From Hyphomicrobiales bacterium (lineage in GTDB: Bacteria; Pseudomonadota; Alphaproteobacteria; Rhizobiales; Rhizobiaceae): DNA of 64,000 nt. A program made the position numbers and the translations under genes. The stretch spans positions 133,407 through 197,406 of the forward strand of contig UBXG01000016.1 in the NCBI GenBank assembly GCA_900469475.1, given 5' to 3'. This document shows, piece after piece, positions 7,979 through 17,112 of the stretch. Numbering within the stretch: position 1 is the first letter of the stretch; every line of letters starts with the position of its first letter. Under the pieces are notes generated by a model. The model was given only the letters and a program-made list of their open reading frames with translations. It had not been told where the DNA came from and ran no database searches.

Positions 7979-9559
7979 ATGACGCGTGAAAAAGATCAAT
8001 CATCGCCTCTGAGCATCGGCCGCCGCCACTTCCTGGGCGGTGCCGTCGCACTGGGCGCTTTGCCTGCCCTCGCCTCCGGCCTACTGATGCCGCGCGATGC
8101 CCGCGCGCAGGAAGCAAAGCGTGGTGGTCATCTGAAGCTCGGTCTCAAAGGCGGCGCGACCAGCGATGCGCTCGATCCGGCGACCTATAGCGCCTCCGTC
8201 TTGTTCGTCATTGGCCGCCTCTGGGGCGATACGCTCGTGGAATCCGATCCCAAGACCGGCGCACCCCTGCCGTCGCTGGCAACGTCCTGGACACCATCGG
8301 CTGACGCGTCCGTCTGGACCTTCAAGATCAGGAACGATGTGCAATTTCACGACGGCAGCAAGATGACCGTCGCCGATATCGTCGCGACGCTGAAGCGGCA
8401 TGCGGACAAGAACTCGCAGTCGGGCGCTCTCGGGCTCATGGCCTCCATCACCGGGATTGAGGAAAAGGCGGGTGATCTTGTCCTGACGCTTTCCGAAGGC
8501 AATGCGGACCTACCTCTCCTTCTCACCGACTATCACCTGATTATCCAGCCGAAGGGTGGCGTCGACAAGCCGGCGGCGGCGGTCGGCACTGGCCCTTACA
8601 TTCTGAAAAGCTTTGAGCCGGGCGTTCGCGCCACCTTTGAGAAGAACCCTAGGGATTGGCGCTCCGACCGAGGCTTTGTCGACAGCGTTGAAATCCTCGT
8701 CATCAACGACAACACCGCCCGCATTGCAGCACTTGCCTCCGGCCAGGTTCATTTCGTCAACAATGTCGACCCGAAGACCGTCCCGATGCTGCAGCGGGCA
8801 CCGACCGTCGACATTCTCCGCAACGCCGGCAAGGGCTTCTACTGCTTCCTGATGCATTGCGACACGGCGCCCTTCGACAACGCCGATCTTCGTCTCGCGC
8901 TGAAATATGCCATCGACCGCCAGTCGATCCTCGACAAGGTTCTGGGCGGCTACGGTACGATCGGCAACGACTATCCGGTCAACTCAAACTACGCGCTTGC
9001 GCCGACCGATATCGAGCAGCGCCCTTATGATCCGGACAAGGCCGCCTTCCATTTCAAGAAATCGGGCCTCGATCGTCCAGTTCAGTTGCTTACCTCCGAT
9101 GCAGCCTTTCCGGGCGCTGTCGATGCGGCGATCCTGTTTCAGCAGAGCGCGCGCAAGGCCGGCATCGCGATCGACGTCAAGCGCGAACCGGAAGACGGTT
9201 ACTGGACCAACGTCTGGAACAACAAGCCTTTCTGCGCCTCCTTCTGGGGCGGTCGCCCGACCCAGGATTCGCGCTATTCCACCTCCTATCTCTCGACCGC
9301 AGAATGGAACGACACGCGTTTCAAGCGTCCGGACTTCGACAAGCTGGTGCTGCAGGCAAGGGCCGAACTCGACGACGCCAAGCGCAAGGTGCTTTATCGA
9401 CAGCTGGCTCTGATGGTGCGAGACGATGGCGGTCTGATCCTGCCGGTCTTCAACGACTACATCATGGCCTCTTCAAAAACGCTGAAGGGATATGTCGACG
9501 ATATCGGCAACGATATGTCCAACGGCTATATCGGCAGCCGTGTATGGTTTAATGCCTAA
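7979..9559 (+). CDS. ABC transporter substrate-binding protein, peptide/nickel family (second paralogue)
   Basis: This 526-residue protein is a close full-length paralogue of the 504-2093 binding protein: both have the GGHLKLGL mature start, PLLLTDYHLIIQP, the FMHCD/LMHCDTAPFDN region and the NDMSNGY C-terminus. It also has a twin-arginine export signal (IGRRHFLGGAVALGALP). ATG 7979 follows AGGGA at good spacing; a TTG six codons upstream is a weaker choice. No permease or ATPase gene follows; instead a CocE-type hydrolase begins 21 bases after the stop. It may therefore share the transporter encoded at 2292-5747, widening its ligand range (inference). Confidence 0.92.
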   Translation: MTREKDQSSPLSIGRRHFLGGAVALGALPALASGLLMPRDARAQEAKRGGHLKLGLKGGATSDALDPATYSASVLFVIGRLWGDTLVESDPKTGAPLPSLATSWTPSADASVWTFKIRNDVQFHDGSKMTVADIVATLKRHADKNSQSGALGLMASITGIEEKAGDLVLTLSEGNADLPLLLTDYHLIIQPKGGVDKPAAAVGTGPYILKSFEPGVRATFEKNPRDWRSDRGFVDSVEILVINDNTARIAALASGQVHFVNNVDPKTVPMLQRAPTVDILRNAGKGFYCFLMHCDTAPFDNADLRLALKYAIDRQSILDKVLGGYGTIGNDYPVNSNYALAPTDIEQRPYDPDKAAFHFKKSGLDRPVQLLTSDAAFPGAVDAAILFQQSARKAGIAIDVKREPEDGYWTNVWNNKPFCASFWGGRPTQDSRYSTSYLSTAEWNDTRFKRPDFDKLVLQARAELDDAKRKVLYRQLALMVRDDGGLILPVFNDYIMASSKTLKGYVDDIGNDMSNGYIGSRVWFNA

Positions 9560-9580
9560 ACCTCTTCGGGATATATGATC

Positions 9581-11584
9581 ATGGCTGAGCACAGCTTCAC
9601 CACCATCGAAAATCAATGGATTACCCTGAAGGACGGCACGCGGCTCGCCGCGCGTATCTGGATGCCTGACGGAGCGGAGAGCGATCCCGTGCCGGCGGTC
9701 TTCGAATTCCTGCCCTACCGCAAACGCGACGGAACGAGCCCGCGTGATGAATCCACCTACCCGGTCTTCGCCGCAGCCGGCATAGCCGGCGTGCGTGTCG
9801 ACATCAGAGGCTCCGGTGAGTCCAGCGGCATCATCGATGGCGAATATACCGAGCTGGAGCTTGCCAATGCCTGCGAGCTGATCGCGTGGATCGCAGCACA
9901 ACCCTGGTCGAACGGCTCGGTCGGCATGATGGGCATTTCGTGGGGTGGCTTCAACTGCCTGCAGGTGGCGGCCTTGAAGCCCCCGGCGCTGAAGGCGGTG
10001 ATTTCGATCGCCTCCACGGTCGACCGCTATAATGACGACATCCACTACAAGAACGGCTGCCACCTCTCCGCCCAGCTTTCCTGGGCGGCGACAATGCTCG
10101 GCTATCAATCGCGCTCGCCAGATCCGGCCATCGTCGGTGACGACTGGCGCGATATGTGGCTGGAGCGCCTCGAGCAGGAACCCTTCTTCATGGAGGAATG
10201 GCTCCAGCACCAGCGTCGTGACGATTTCTGGCGGCATGGCTCCATCTGCGAAGACTTCGCCGGCTTCGATATCCCCGCCACCGTCATCGCCGGCTGGGCT
10301 GACGGTTATCGCAACACGCCGCTGCTGGCCGTCGAAGGGCTAGGCGATAAGGCGAAGGCGCTGATTGGCCCATGGGTTCACAAATATCCGCATTTCGCCT
10401 GGCCGAAGCCGCGGGTCGATTTCCACGGAGAGGCCATCGCCTGGTGGAACCACTGGCTGCGCGGGGAACCCAACGGCGTCGAGGCCGTGCCATCGGTGCG
10501 CGCCTATATTCTTGACGCCATAAAGCCCGCCAAACGCCGCGACTTCGACCCGGGTTTCTGGATCGCGAAGCAAGAATGGCAGCAGCCGGAGATGCAGTGT
10601 TTCTATGTCGAGCAGTTCGGTACGCTGATGGAAGGCATGCCGATCCCGCATGCGCCGGAACATCCCGTCTATCTGCGTTCGCCGCTCGATACTGGCACAG
10701 CTTCGGGCGAATGGTTCACCCTGAAGCCGGACGCGGAACTGGCAATCGATCAACGCGCCGACGATGCCGGGTCGCTGACCTTCCAGACAGCGCCACTGAT
10801 CGAGGACCACGACTATCTCGGCCGCCCCGTCGTCACCTTGACGCTGCGGTGCGATGCCGAAACCGCCAATCTCTGCGCAAGGCTCGTCGACGTCCATCCG
10901 GACGGTACCGCGACGCGCGTCTCTTTCGGCGTACTCAATCTCGCTCATCGCAACGGCAATGCCGCGCCCGAGCCTCTGAACAAGGGGCAGCAGGTCAGGG
11001 TGACTGTAACGCTCGATGCCTGCGGTTATCGTTTCCGCAAGGGGCACCGCATCCGCCTGTCGCTGTCGACAGCTTATTGGCCGATGGTGCTGCCGCCACC
11101 GGAAGATCCGGGGCTAACGATCGACATCGCTTCCATAGGTCTTGCTTTGCCCAAGCTCGGCGTGCACGAGCTTATCGACATCAAGCAGCCCGACAATCCC
11201 GATCCGCTGCCGAAGTATATCGAACATGCACTTGGTTCGACGAAGCGGCAGGTGGTGCGCGATCTCTCAGCCGGCGTCACCCGCTATGAAATCCATGAGG
11301 ATACCGGCCTTTCTGAACATCCCGGCACAGGCCTTTCCACCCGGCAGCTGCGCGAGGAAACCTGGTCGATCGCACCGGATGACCCGCTGTCGATGACGGG
11401 TATCTCGACATGGACGTGCGACATGCGACGCCCCGGCTGGTTCGTTCGCACGGTGGCGACATCGTCCATATCCTGCACGGCAAAGGACTGGGTGATCAGC
11501 GCCTCGGTCGTCGCCTATGAGGGTGAGACCGAAATCTTCAGGAAGATCTTCGAGGAGAAGCGCGTCGCCCGCGACCTGATGTAG
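9581..11584 (+). CDS. CocE/NonD family hydrolase (peptidase S15-like)
   Basis: This 667-residue alpha/beta hydrolase belongs to the CocE/NonD and X-prolyl dipeptidyl-peptidase superfamily, which cleaves esters and amides of small compounds. The nucleophile elbow is MGISWGG (Ser120); an upstream FEFLPYRKRDG and VRVDIRGSGESSG are typical, and the C-terminal jelly-roll domain (residues about 350-560) includes the KGHRIRLSLSTAYWP strand. ATG 9581 is favoured because CGGGA lies 9 bases upstream; ATG 9575 is possible. No signal peptide is seen, so it acts in the cytoplasm. Tight linkage to the binding protein suggests it hydrolyses the imported compound. Confidence 0.9.
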   Translation: MAEHSFTTIENQWITLKDGTRLAARIWMPDGAESDPVPAVFEFLPYRKRDGTSPRDESTYPVFAAAGIAGVRVDIRGSGESSGIIDGEYTELELANACELIAWIAAQPWSNGSVGMMGISWGGFNCLQVAALKPPALKAVISIASTVDRYNDDIHYKNGCHLSAQLSWAATMLGYQSRSPDPAIVGDDWRDMWLERLEQEPFFMEEWLQHQRRDDFWRHGSICEDFAGFDIPATVIAGWADGYRNTPLLAVEGLGDKAKALIGPWVHKYPHFAWPKPRVDFHGEAIAWWNHWLRGEPNGVEAVPSVRAYILDAIKPAKRRDFDPGFWIAKQEWQQPEMQCFYVEQFGTLMEGMPIPHAPEHPVYLRSPLDTGTASGEWFTLKPDAELAIDQRADDAGSLTFQTAPLIEDHDYLGRPVVTLTLRCDAETANLCARLVDVHPDGTATRVSFGVLNLAHRNGNAAPEPLNKGQQVRVTVTLDACGYRFRKGHRIRLSLSTAYWPMVLPPPEDPGLTIDIASIGLALPKLGVHELIDIKQPDNPDPLPKYIEHALGSTKRQVVRDLSAGVTRYEIHEDTGLSEHPGTGLSTRQLREETWSIAPDDPLSMTGISTWTCDMRRPGWFVRTVATSSISCTAKDWVISASVVAYEGETEIFRKIFEEKRVARDLM

Positions 11585-11585
11585 G

Positions 11586-12506
11586 TCAGCGCGACCCCGC
11601 AAATCGGCTTGCCGCCGCGCATATGGCGGCAAAGCCGGCCTGCGCGCCTTCGCTCATATGCCGTGCCCGCAGCCAGGCATGCACCATCTGCGGCTCCTCG
11701 CGGAACCACACCTCGACGCCCGCCTGCGCCAGACGCGCCGCATAATTGCGGCCGTCGTCGCGCAACGGATCATAATGAGCCACGGTGATGAAAGCGGAAG
11801 GAAGGCCAGCCATTGACGATAGGGCGAGCGGCCCTGCGACCGGATCGCCTTCCGGCGCCTGCAGAACAGTGCGGTAATAGGCGACGTCGGCCGTTGTCAG
11901 GCCCGGTGCCTCCGCCATTTCCTCATAGGAGCCGGAGACGAGATCGCCGCCGAGTGCGGGATAGATCAAGATCTGGCCGACAATGCCCGAAAGCCCCTCG
12001 GCTTGCGCCCGCACCGCCAGCCCAGCCGCGAGATTGCCGCCGGCACTGTCGCCGATCAGCACGACCGACTTCTTCTCGGCCAACATTTGCTTGAGAACAC
12101 TGAAGCAATCATCCGTTTGGGCCGGCCAGCGATATTCCGGCGCCAACCGATAATCGACGGAGATCAGTTCAGCGCCAGCATGATCGGCAATCTCGGCGCA
12201 GATGGCATGATGGCTCTCAAGCGAGCCAACGACGAAACCGCCGCCATGGAGATAGAGGAGCTTCGTTGCCGTGCGGATATTGGCAGGCTTGTAACGCCTG
12301 ACGGGTATCGTTCCGGATACGAAGCCATCCGTCGTCTGCATGCCCTCCGGTAAAGGGCGATCGAAACGAGCGCAGAGCGCGTCATACCATTGACGCTGCT
12401 GTGCGATGGAGGCCGTTACCGCATCCGGCGGATAGAAGGAATCGCAAATTTCCATGAACTGCAAGATGCCGGCTTCGCTCGGCATAGGACGTTCAGCAGA
12501 GGTCAT
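11586..12506 (-). CDS. Alpha/beta hydrolase, hormone-sensitive-lipase family esterase
   Basis: This 306-residue esterase has the HSL-family oxyanion motif LHGGGF (residues about 86-91), the nucleophile motif IGDSAGGN (Ser154) and a likely catalytic His in MVHAWLRA. DYRLAPEYRWPA is also typical. It should hydrolyse short-chain esters in the cytoplasm. It is convergent with the CocE-type hydrolase, with one base between the stop codons. The pairing suggests both serve the same catabolic theme, but they are not in one transcript. Confidence 0.9.
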   Translation of the reverse strand: MTSAERPMPSEAGILQFMEICDSFYPPDAVTASIAQQRQWYDALCARFDRPLPEGMQTTDGFVSGTIPVRRYKPANIRTATKLLYLHGGGFVVGSLESHHAICAEIADHAGAELISVDYRLAPEYRWPAQTDDCFSVLKQMLAEKKSVVLIGDSAGGNLAAGLAVRAQAEGLSGIVGQILIYPALGGDLVSGSYEEMAEAPGLTTADVAYYRTVLQAPEGDPVAGPLALSSMAGLPSAFITVAHYDPLRDDGRNYAARLAQAGVEVWFREEPQMVHAWLRARHMSEGAQAGFAAICAAASRFAGSR

Positions 12507-12619
12507 TGGATATCCTCGATTCGTGCCTGTACATCGACACTACGCGGCGATGCAACCGAACGCTTATCTGCCTACGGCCAGCACCGCCGCGATGGCGACA
12601 TCGAAGGATGGTGATAAGT

Positions 12620-12742
12620 TCAATCGGCCGCAAATACGGTGCCCGACAGCAGGGAAAAACCTGTTGGCATCTGCATGCATTGCGCATTGGACCATGTGAG
12701 CATTGCCAGCGCGAGAGCCGCGCCAATCACAAGCCGAAGCAT
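12620..12742 (-). CDS. Possible small exported or membrane peptide, 40 residues
   Basis: This short frame begins ATG at 12742 with GGGGA about 7 bases upstream and encodes a hydrophobic N-terminal segment (MLRLVIGAALALAMLTW) followed by a short polar tail ending FAAD. It resembles a signal-like or single-helix peptide. It lies in an otherwise empty 433-base gap, 113 bases upstream of the esterase on the same strand. No homologue is recalled and chance is a real alternative. Confidence 0.35.
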   Translation of the reverse strand: MLRLVIGAALALAMLTWSNAQCMQMPTGFSLLSGTVFAAD

Positions 12743-12772
12743 GATATTTCCCCATCCGTATTGCTGCCATCG

Positions 12773-12852
12773 CGAGGTCAGTTCCGTCGCGGGGTATTCG
12801 ATCGTTAGGCCGGCGCCGTGGAAGCGGCGGGGTTCCGTCTATACTGACCTCG
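12773..12852. repeat. 10-bp inverted repeat flanking a 60-base non-coding segment
   Basis: CGAGGTCAGT (12773-12782) is the exact reverse complement of ACTGACCTCG (12843-12852). Inside, GTTCCGTC occurs near both ends as a direct repeat (12781-12788 and 12832-12839). The rest of the 12743-12939 stretch shows no gene. It could be a structured RNA, a small element or a chance dyad. Confidence 0.4.
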
Positions 12853-12939
12853 TGCGGCTGACTTATGGCCAAGCCATGGCAAGCGTTAGGTGCTCGCGAG
12901 CGATCCGCTCGGTGTTGGTCCGACTGCGGGGTTGGACCT

Positions 12940-13338
12940 TTACCTTGCGTGATATTGCTCGTCCGTCACATGCTCCAGCCAATCCACCACCTTGCCGTCG
13001 AGGTGTTCGTGGATGGCGATGTGGGTCATGGCTGTCGTCGGCGAAGCGCCGTGCCAGTGCTTCTCGCCCGGCTCGAACCAGACGATATCCCCGGGGCGGA
13101 TCTCCTCGACCGAGCCGCCTTCGCGCTGAGCGAGACCCAGGCCCGCGGTGACAATCAAGGTCTGGCCGCGCGGGTGGGTATGCCACGCAGTTCTTGCGCC
13201 GGGTTCAAACGTGACGCTGCTGGCTGCGGCTCGCCGCGCATCATTAGCCGCAAAGACCGGGTCGATGCGGACTGTACCGGTGAACCAGTCCGAAGGGCCT
13301 TTGCCGGAGGGCTGCGCACCGTTCCTCGTGATATCCAT
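12940..13338 (-). CDS. Cupin-domain protein
   Basis: This is a 132-residue single-domain cupin. The metal-binding motif 1 is in ARTAWHTHPRGQTLIVTAG and motif 2 in PGDIVWFEPGEKHWHGA, so a bound divalent metal is likely. Such proteins, often annotated as carboxymuconolactone-decarboxylase-associated or mandelonitrile-lyase-like cupins, have varied small-molecule roles and no certain function here. The start at 13338 is chosen because AAAGG lies 9 bases away and the protein then begins MDITRNG; ATG 13347 is possible. It sits alone, between the esterase region and the polyol operon, on the same strand as both. Confidence 0.85.
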   Translation of the reverse strand: MDITRNGAQPSGKGPSDWFTGTVRIDPVFAANDARRAAASSVTFEPGARTAWHTHPRGQTLIVTAGLGLAQREGGSVEEIRPGDIVWFEPGEKHWHGASPTTAMTHIAIHEHLDGKVVDWLEHVTDEQYHAR

Positions 13339-13476
13339 GATGACCATCCTTTCCTGCGATGAGCCGTGACGGCTCGGCTGCGTGAGGGCAATTTAGCCCG
13401 CAATTGACAAAGCGGTAGGGGGCCATCCGCGTATAGACTTATGAATTGGAGCAATAAATGTCGTTTCTCGCCGGAC

Positions 13477-15108
13477 TTACGACGCCATCAAGGCCCGGAT
13501 GCTGCGATCTGCCGATTGCAGCAGTTCGAAAGCTTCGTAACGTCGTGCATGCAACACCTTGACGGCACCGTCCGCCGGCTCGAACTTCTTCGCCAGTCGC
13601 GACATGGTTGTCATGGCTTCCAAGAGCGAGCCGCAATGCCCGTCAGCCGTAGCGCCGAGCATGGCCGCACCGAGAAGCACCGGCTCCTCCGTATCGGCGA
13701 CGGCGACAGGTCTGCCGGTCGTATCCGCGAGAAGCTGACGCACCAATCCGCTCTGGGCAGCACCACCGCTGGCGATGATCAGATCGCAGGCGATGCCGTC
13801 CTTCGCCAGCTTTTCGAGCAATTGCTTGAGGCCATAGCCGATACCGCAGAGGCCGGCGATGTACAGAGCGATGAGATCGTCGATGCCGGTTTCCAGCCCG
13901 AGGCCGGAGATGATGGCGCGTGCATCGGGATCGGCATAGGGTGAGCGGTTGCCGAGAAATTCGGGGACGACCTGAATGGATTGCGCGAGCTTCACGGCGT
14001 CGGACGCGTTGCCGCTCGCCTGCATAGCCTGTCGATCAAGCCAGGCGACCAGCGACATGCCCTCCGCCTCGGCCTTCTGACGCGCCTCGCCGGATGCCGG
14101 ATGCATGGTAACGAGATGATCGATCGCGGCACCGGCAGCGGATTGACCGCCTTCGGTCAGCCAGAGGCCGGGCACCATGGCCGAATAATAGGGTCCCCAA
14201 ACGCCATCGACGAAGATGGCCGCTTCGCTCGATGCCATCGAGCAGGCAGATGTGCCGAAGATATAGGCGAGCCTGTTCCTGACATCGGCTTTACCATCCG
14301 GTCCCTGCCCGCCAAGCGTGCCGACACCGCCGGCATGGGCATCGATGAGCGATGCGCCGACCGGCGTACCAACGACAAGGCCAAGATCGCGGGCGGCGCT
14401 TTCGTTCAAGCCCTCGCCAAGCGCCGTACCCGGCTCGACGATCTCGGTGCCGATCCGCACAAAGCCTTCGTCGGCCAGCTCACCAAGGCCGATATCCTTG
14501 AAATATTGCGCGTCCCAGCGCTTTTCGTGGGCCAGATAGGTCCACTTGCACGTCACCGTGCAGACCGATCTCTGCAGCGAACCTGTCGCGCGCCAGGTCA
14601 GATAGTCGGCGAGATCGAAGAAATGATCCGTTGTCGCGAAAGACCCCGGCAGATTTCGCTTCAGCCATAAGAGCTTCGGCGTCTCCATCTCCGGCGAGAT
14701 GCGGCCGCCGACGTAGCGCAGCACGGCATGTTTTCCGGCATTGATCTCCGCCGCCTCGCCGGCCGCGCGATGATCCATCCAGACGATGATGTTGCGATTG
14801 GCGTCGCCCGATGGTCCCATAGCCACGGGTCGACCATCTGCCCTGACCGCGACCAGCGAGCAGGTTGCATCGAAGCCGATGCCTGAGACATCACCGGCCG
14901 CTATCTTTGCCATGGCGACAGCCTCTTTGACGCTGTCGCAAACAGCCTTCCATATCTGCTCGCTTGACTGCTCAACAATGCTGCCGGCCCCGTGCCAGAT
15001 GGTGATCGGCCGCTTGGCCGCAGCCAGCAGATGACCATGTGCATTGAAAACGCCGGCCCGGGCACTGCCGGTGCCGACATCGATGCCGATGAAATAAGGT
15101 GCCGTCAT
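13477..15108 (-). CDS. FGGY-family carbohydrate kinase (ribulokinase-like)
   Basis: This 543-residue kinase should phosphorylate the keto-sugar made by the neighbouring dehydrogenase. The N-terminal phosphate-binding loop GIDVGTGSARAGVF and the C-terminal ATPase segment IASGGAAQSGLVRQLLAD define the FGGY family. Its length and the WMDHRAAGEA and DAHAGGVGTLGG segments are most like the ribulokinase/ketopentose kinases of the YpCarbK type. The start overlaps the SDR stop by ATGA, so it is the last gene of the leftward operon. D-ribulose is the best guess for the substrate because the SDR looks like ribitol 2-dehydrogenase; erythritol- or xylulose-type substrates are alternatives. Confidence 0.88.
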   Translation of the reverse strand: MTAPYFIGIDVGTGSARAGVFNAHGHLLAAAKRPITIWHGAGSIVEQSSEQIWKAVCDSVKEAVAMAKIAAGDVSGIGFDATCSLVAVRADGRPVAMGPSGDANRNIIVWMDHRAAGEAAEINAGKHAVLRYVGGRISPEMETPKLLWLKRNLPGSFATTDHFFDLADYLTWRATGSLQRSVCTVTCKWTYLAHEKRWDAQYFKDIGLGELADEGFVRIGTEIVEPGTALGEGLNESAARDLGLVVGTPVGASLIDAHAGGVGTLGGQGPDGKADVRNRLAYIFGTSACSMASSEAAIFVDGVWGPYYSAMVPGLWLTEGGQSAAGAAIDHLVTMHPASGEARQKAEAEGMSLVAWLDRQAMQASGNASDAVKLAQSIQVVPEFLGNRSPYADPDARAIISGLGLETGIDDLIALYIAGLCGIGYGLKQLLEKLAKDGIACDLIIASGGAAQSGLVRQLLADTTGRPVAVADTEEPVLLGAAMLGATADGHCGSLLEAMTTMSRLAKKFEPADGAVKVLHARRYEAFELLQSADRSIRALMAS

Positions 15109-15836
15109 CAGAGATCCGTACTCAAGGGCAGGATCACCAGATCCCGGATTACGATGTTACGCGGTCTCGATAGCATGAAGACCACCGCCTCCGCCACTTC
15201 GGTCGCCTCCATCAGGCCGCCTGCGGCGATCGCCTCATCGAGCTTTGCCTGCGGCCAATCGCTGATCAGCGCCGTCACCACCGGCCCCGGCGCCACGGCG
15301 CCAACGCGGATGCCATGCTTGGCGACCTGGCGCCGCACCGTATGCGTGAAGGCCTGCACGGCATGTTTGGACGCCGTGTAGATCGGCTCCCAGACCACCG
15401 GCACCAGGCCGGCGATCGAACTGGTCATGATGATATCGCCCGTCTTGCGCTCGATCATGTGCGGCAGCACCATGCGGACCGAACGGAAGGCCGCATTGAT
15501 ATTCAGGTCCAGCATCCGGTCCCAGGCATCGGGATCGCCTTCCGCGACCTCGCCGCCGATATAGGCGCCGGCATTGGCATGGAAGATATCGAGCTTGCCG
15601 AACTTGCCGAGAATCTGCGGCATCATCGTTGCGACACTCTCGGGATTCAAGAGATCGACGACGACGGGAAAGGCGTTCGGCCCCAGTTCGGCGCAAAGGC
15701 TTTTCAGGCTATCTTCGGCCCGGTCGACGAGGGCGACGCTGGCGCCCTCGTTCAATAGCGATCTGGCGCATTCCAGGCCAATTCCGGACGCAGCCCCGGT
15801 TATGGCGGCAACCTTGCCGGCAAAATCCTGTCTCAT
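15108..15836 (-). CDS. Short-chain dehydrogenase/reductase, ribitol 2-dehydrogenase-like
   Basis: This 242-residue SDR has the NAD-binding GAASGIGLECA motif (about residues 14-24), the HANAGAY motif and the catalytic Ser-Tyr-Lys set in MTSSIAGLVPVVWEPIYTASK read in two parts. The VVWEPIYTASKHAVQAF region and the C-terminal LVILPLSTDL resemble ribitol 2-dehydrogenases of rhizobia as I recall them. The start at 15836 has AAGGA 5 bases upstream; the longer reading would enter the permease gene. Within the operon it would oxidise an imported pentitol to a ketopentose for the FGGY kinase. Confidence 0.88.
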   Translation of the reverse strand: MRQDFAGKVAAITGAASGIGLECARSLLNEGASVALVDRAEDSLKSLCAELGPNAFPVVVDLLNPESVATMMPQILGKFGKLDIFHANAGAYIGGEVAEGDPDAWDRMLDLNINAAFRSVRMVLPHMIERKTGDIIMTSSIAGLVPVVWEPIYTASKHAVQAFTHTVRRQVAKHGIRVGAVAPGPVVTALISDWPQAKLDEAIAAGGLMEATEVAEAVVFMLSRPRNIVIRDLVILPLSTDL

Positions 15837-15861
15837 GGCAATCCTTACCTTCTTGAAGAAA

Positions 15862-17112
15862 TCAGCCGCGCCCATGCGAGGCGCGGGAACGACGGGCGAG
15901 CGAGTCGACGATGACGGCAATGGCAAGAACTGCGCCTGTAATCATGTAGCGAAGCGCCGACGACAGATCGAGCATGGTGAGGCCGCTGGCGATCGACTGG
16001 ATGACGATGATGCCGAGCAGTGCCGAATAGGCGCGGCCGCGGCCGCCGAAGAGGCTGGTGCCGCCGATGACAGCCGCCGCGATCGCATTCAGATTGACGT
16101 CACCGGTGCCCGCCTGCTGGCTGGCCGAGGCGAGACGCGCTGCCGCGAGCACACCGCCAAGGGCTGCGAACATGGCACAAAGCACGAAGGCGCTGGTATA
16201 GATCCTGCGTACATTGATGCCGGCGCGCCGCGCCGCTTCGCGATTGCCGCCGACGGCGGACATCGACCGGCCCCATTGCGTGCGTGTCAGCGCATAATTC
16301 ATGACGATGGCGAGCACCACAAACAGGGCAAACATCCAGGGAATCCCACGATCCTGATTGAGGTAGAAGGCGACGAATTCCAAGGCCACGGTAATGACGG
16401 CCGCCTTCGCCAACAGGCCGCCGACGGAGGGCGCGGAGAGGTTCGCCTGCTTGCGCCGCCGCACGGTGCCCAAGCCGGTCAACAGCAGGACCGCACCCGG
16501 AATGAGCGCGAAGACATAGGCAAGCGGACGGGGGATCACCAGAAGCTGGCCGAAGTTCACGACGGCCGAGCCATAGGGCAGATTAATCGAACCCGTCGCT
16601 CCGAGCAGATAGAGTTGCATGCCGAGTACAGCGAGAAGGCCTGCCAATGTGGCAACGAAACTAGGCATGCCCAGCCGGTTGAACAGCACGGCATAGATGA
16701 CGCCGATCACGCCGCCGACGACGAGCGCGGCCGCGATCGCTAAGGCCACCGGCCAGCCCTCGTTCACCCAGAGCATACCGACCATGGCCGAGGCGAAGCC
16801 GCTGATCGACCCCACCGAAAGATCGATCTCGCCGACCATCAGCACGCAGACGATGCCGAGCGAGATGATGCCGACCGTCGAGGCGTCGAACAGCAGGTTG
16901 GCAAGGTTGTTGCTCGAAAGGAAAGTCGGGTTGAGCGTGCCGAACACCGTCCAGATGATGACGAGGCCCACGACAACGGGCAACGATCCGAGATCGCCGG
17001 AGCGCACCTTGTCGATGGAAGAACGGATCGTGGCCGCAAGCCCGGTATCATGGTTGACGCGGACGTCGTTGCGGTCAAGCAGCAGTGTGGATTGCTTGCC
17101 ATTCTCGCTCAT
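15862..17112 (-). CDS. Sugar ABC transporter permease, CUT2 (XylH/RbsC-like)
   Basis: This is a 416-residue polytopic permease, longer than RbsC (about 320) and close to XylH. The conserved MVGEIDLSVGSISG motif (residues about 90-103) and the late GGTSLFGGRGRAYSALLG motif identify the CUT2 class. It forms the membrane channel for the sugar or polyol bound by the 18016-19101 protein. Its start overlaps the upstream ATPase stop by ATGA. About nine to ten hydrophobic segments are visible. Confidence 0.92.
   Translation of the reverse strand: MSENGKQSTLLLDRNDVRVNHDTGLAATIRSSIDKVRSGDLGSLPVVVGLVIIWTVFGTLNPTFLSSNNLANLLFDASTVGIISLGIVCVLMVGEIDLSVGSISGFASAMVGMLWVNEGWPVALAIAAALVVGGVIGVIYAVLFNRLGMPSFVATLAGLLAVLGMQLYLLGATGSINLPYGSAVVNFGQLLVIPRPLAYVFALIPGAVLLLTGLGTVRRRKQANLSAPSVGGLLAKAAVITVALEFVAFYLNQDRGIPWMFALFVVLAIVMNYALTRTQWGRSMSAVGGNREAARRAGINVRRIYTSAFVLCAMFAALGGVLAAARLASASQQAGTGDVNLNAIAAAVIGGTSLFGGRGRAYSALLGIIVIQSIASGLTMLDLSSALRYMITGAVLAIAVIVDSLARRSRASHGRG

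Noticed and set aside
15574..16743. Rightward open frame of 389 codons
   Set aside because: It is antisense to the SDR and CUT2 permease genes and has no recognisable domain.
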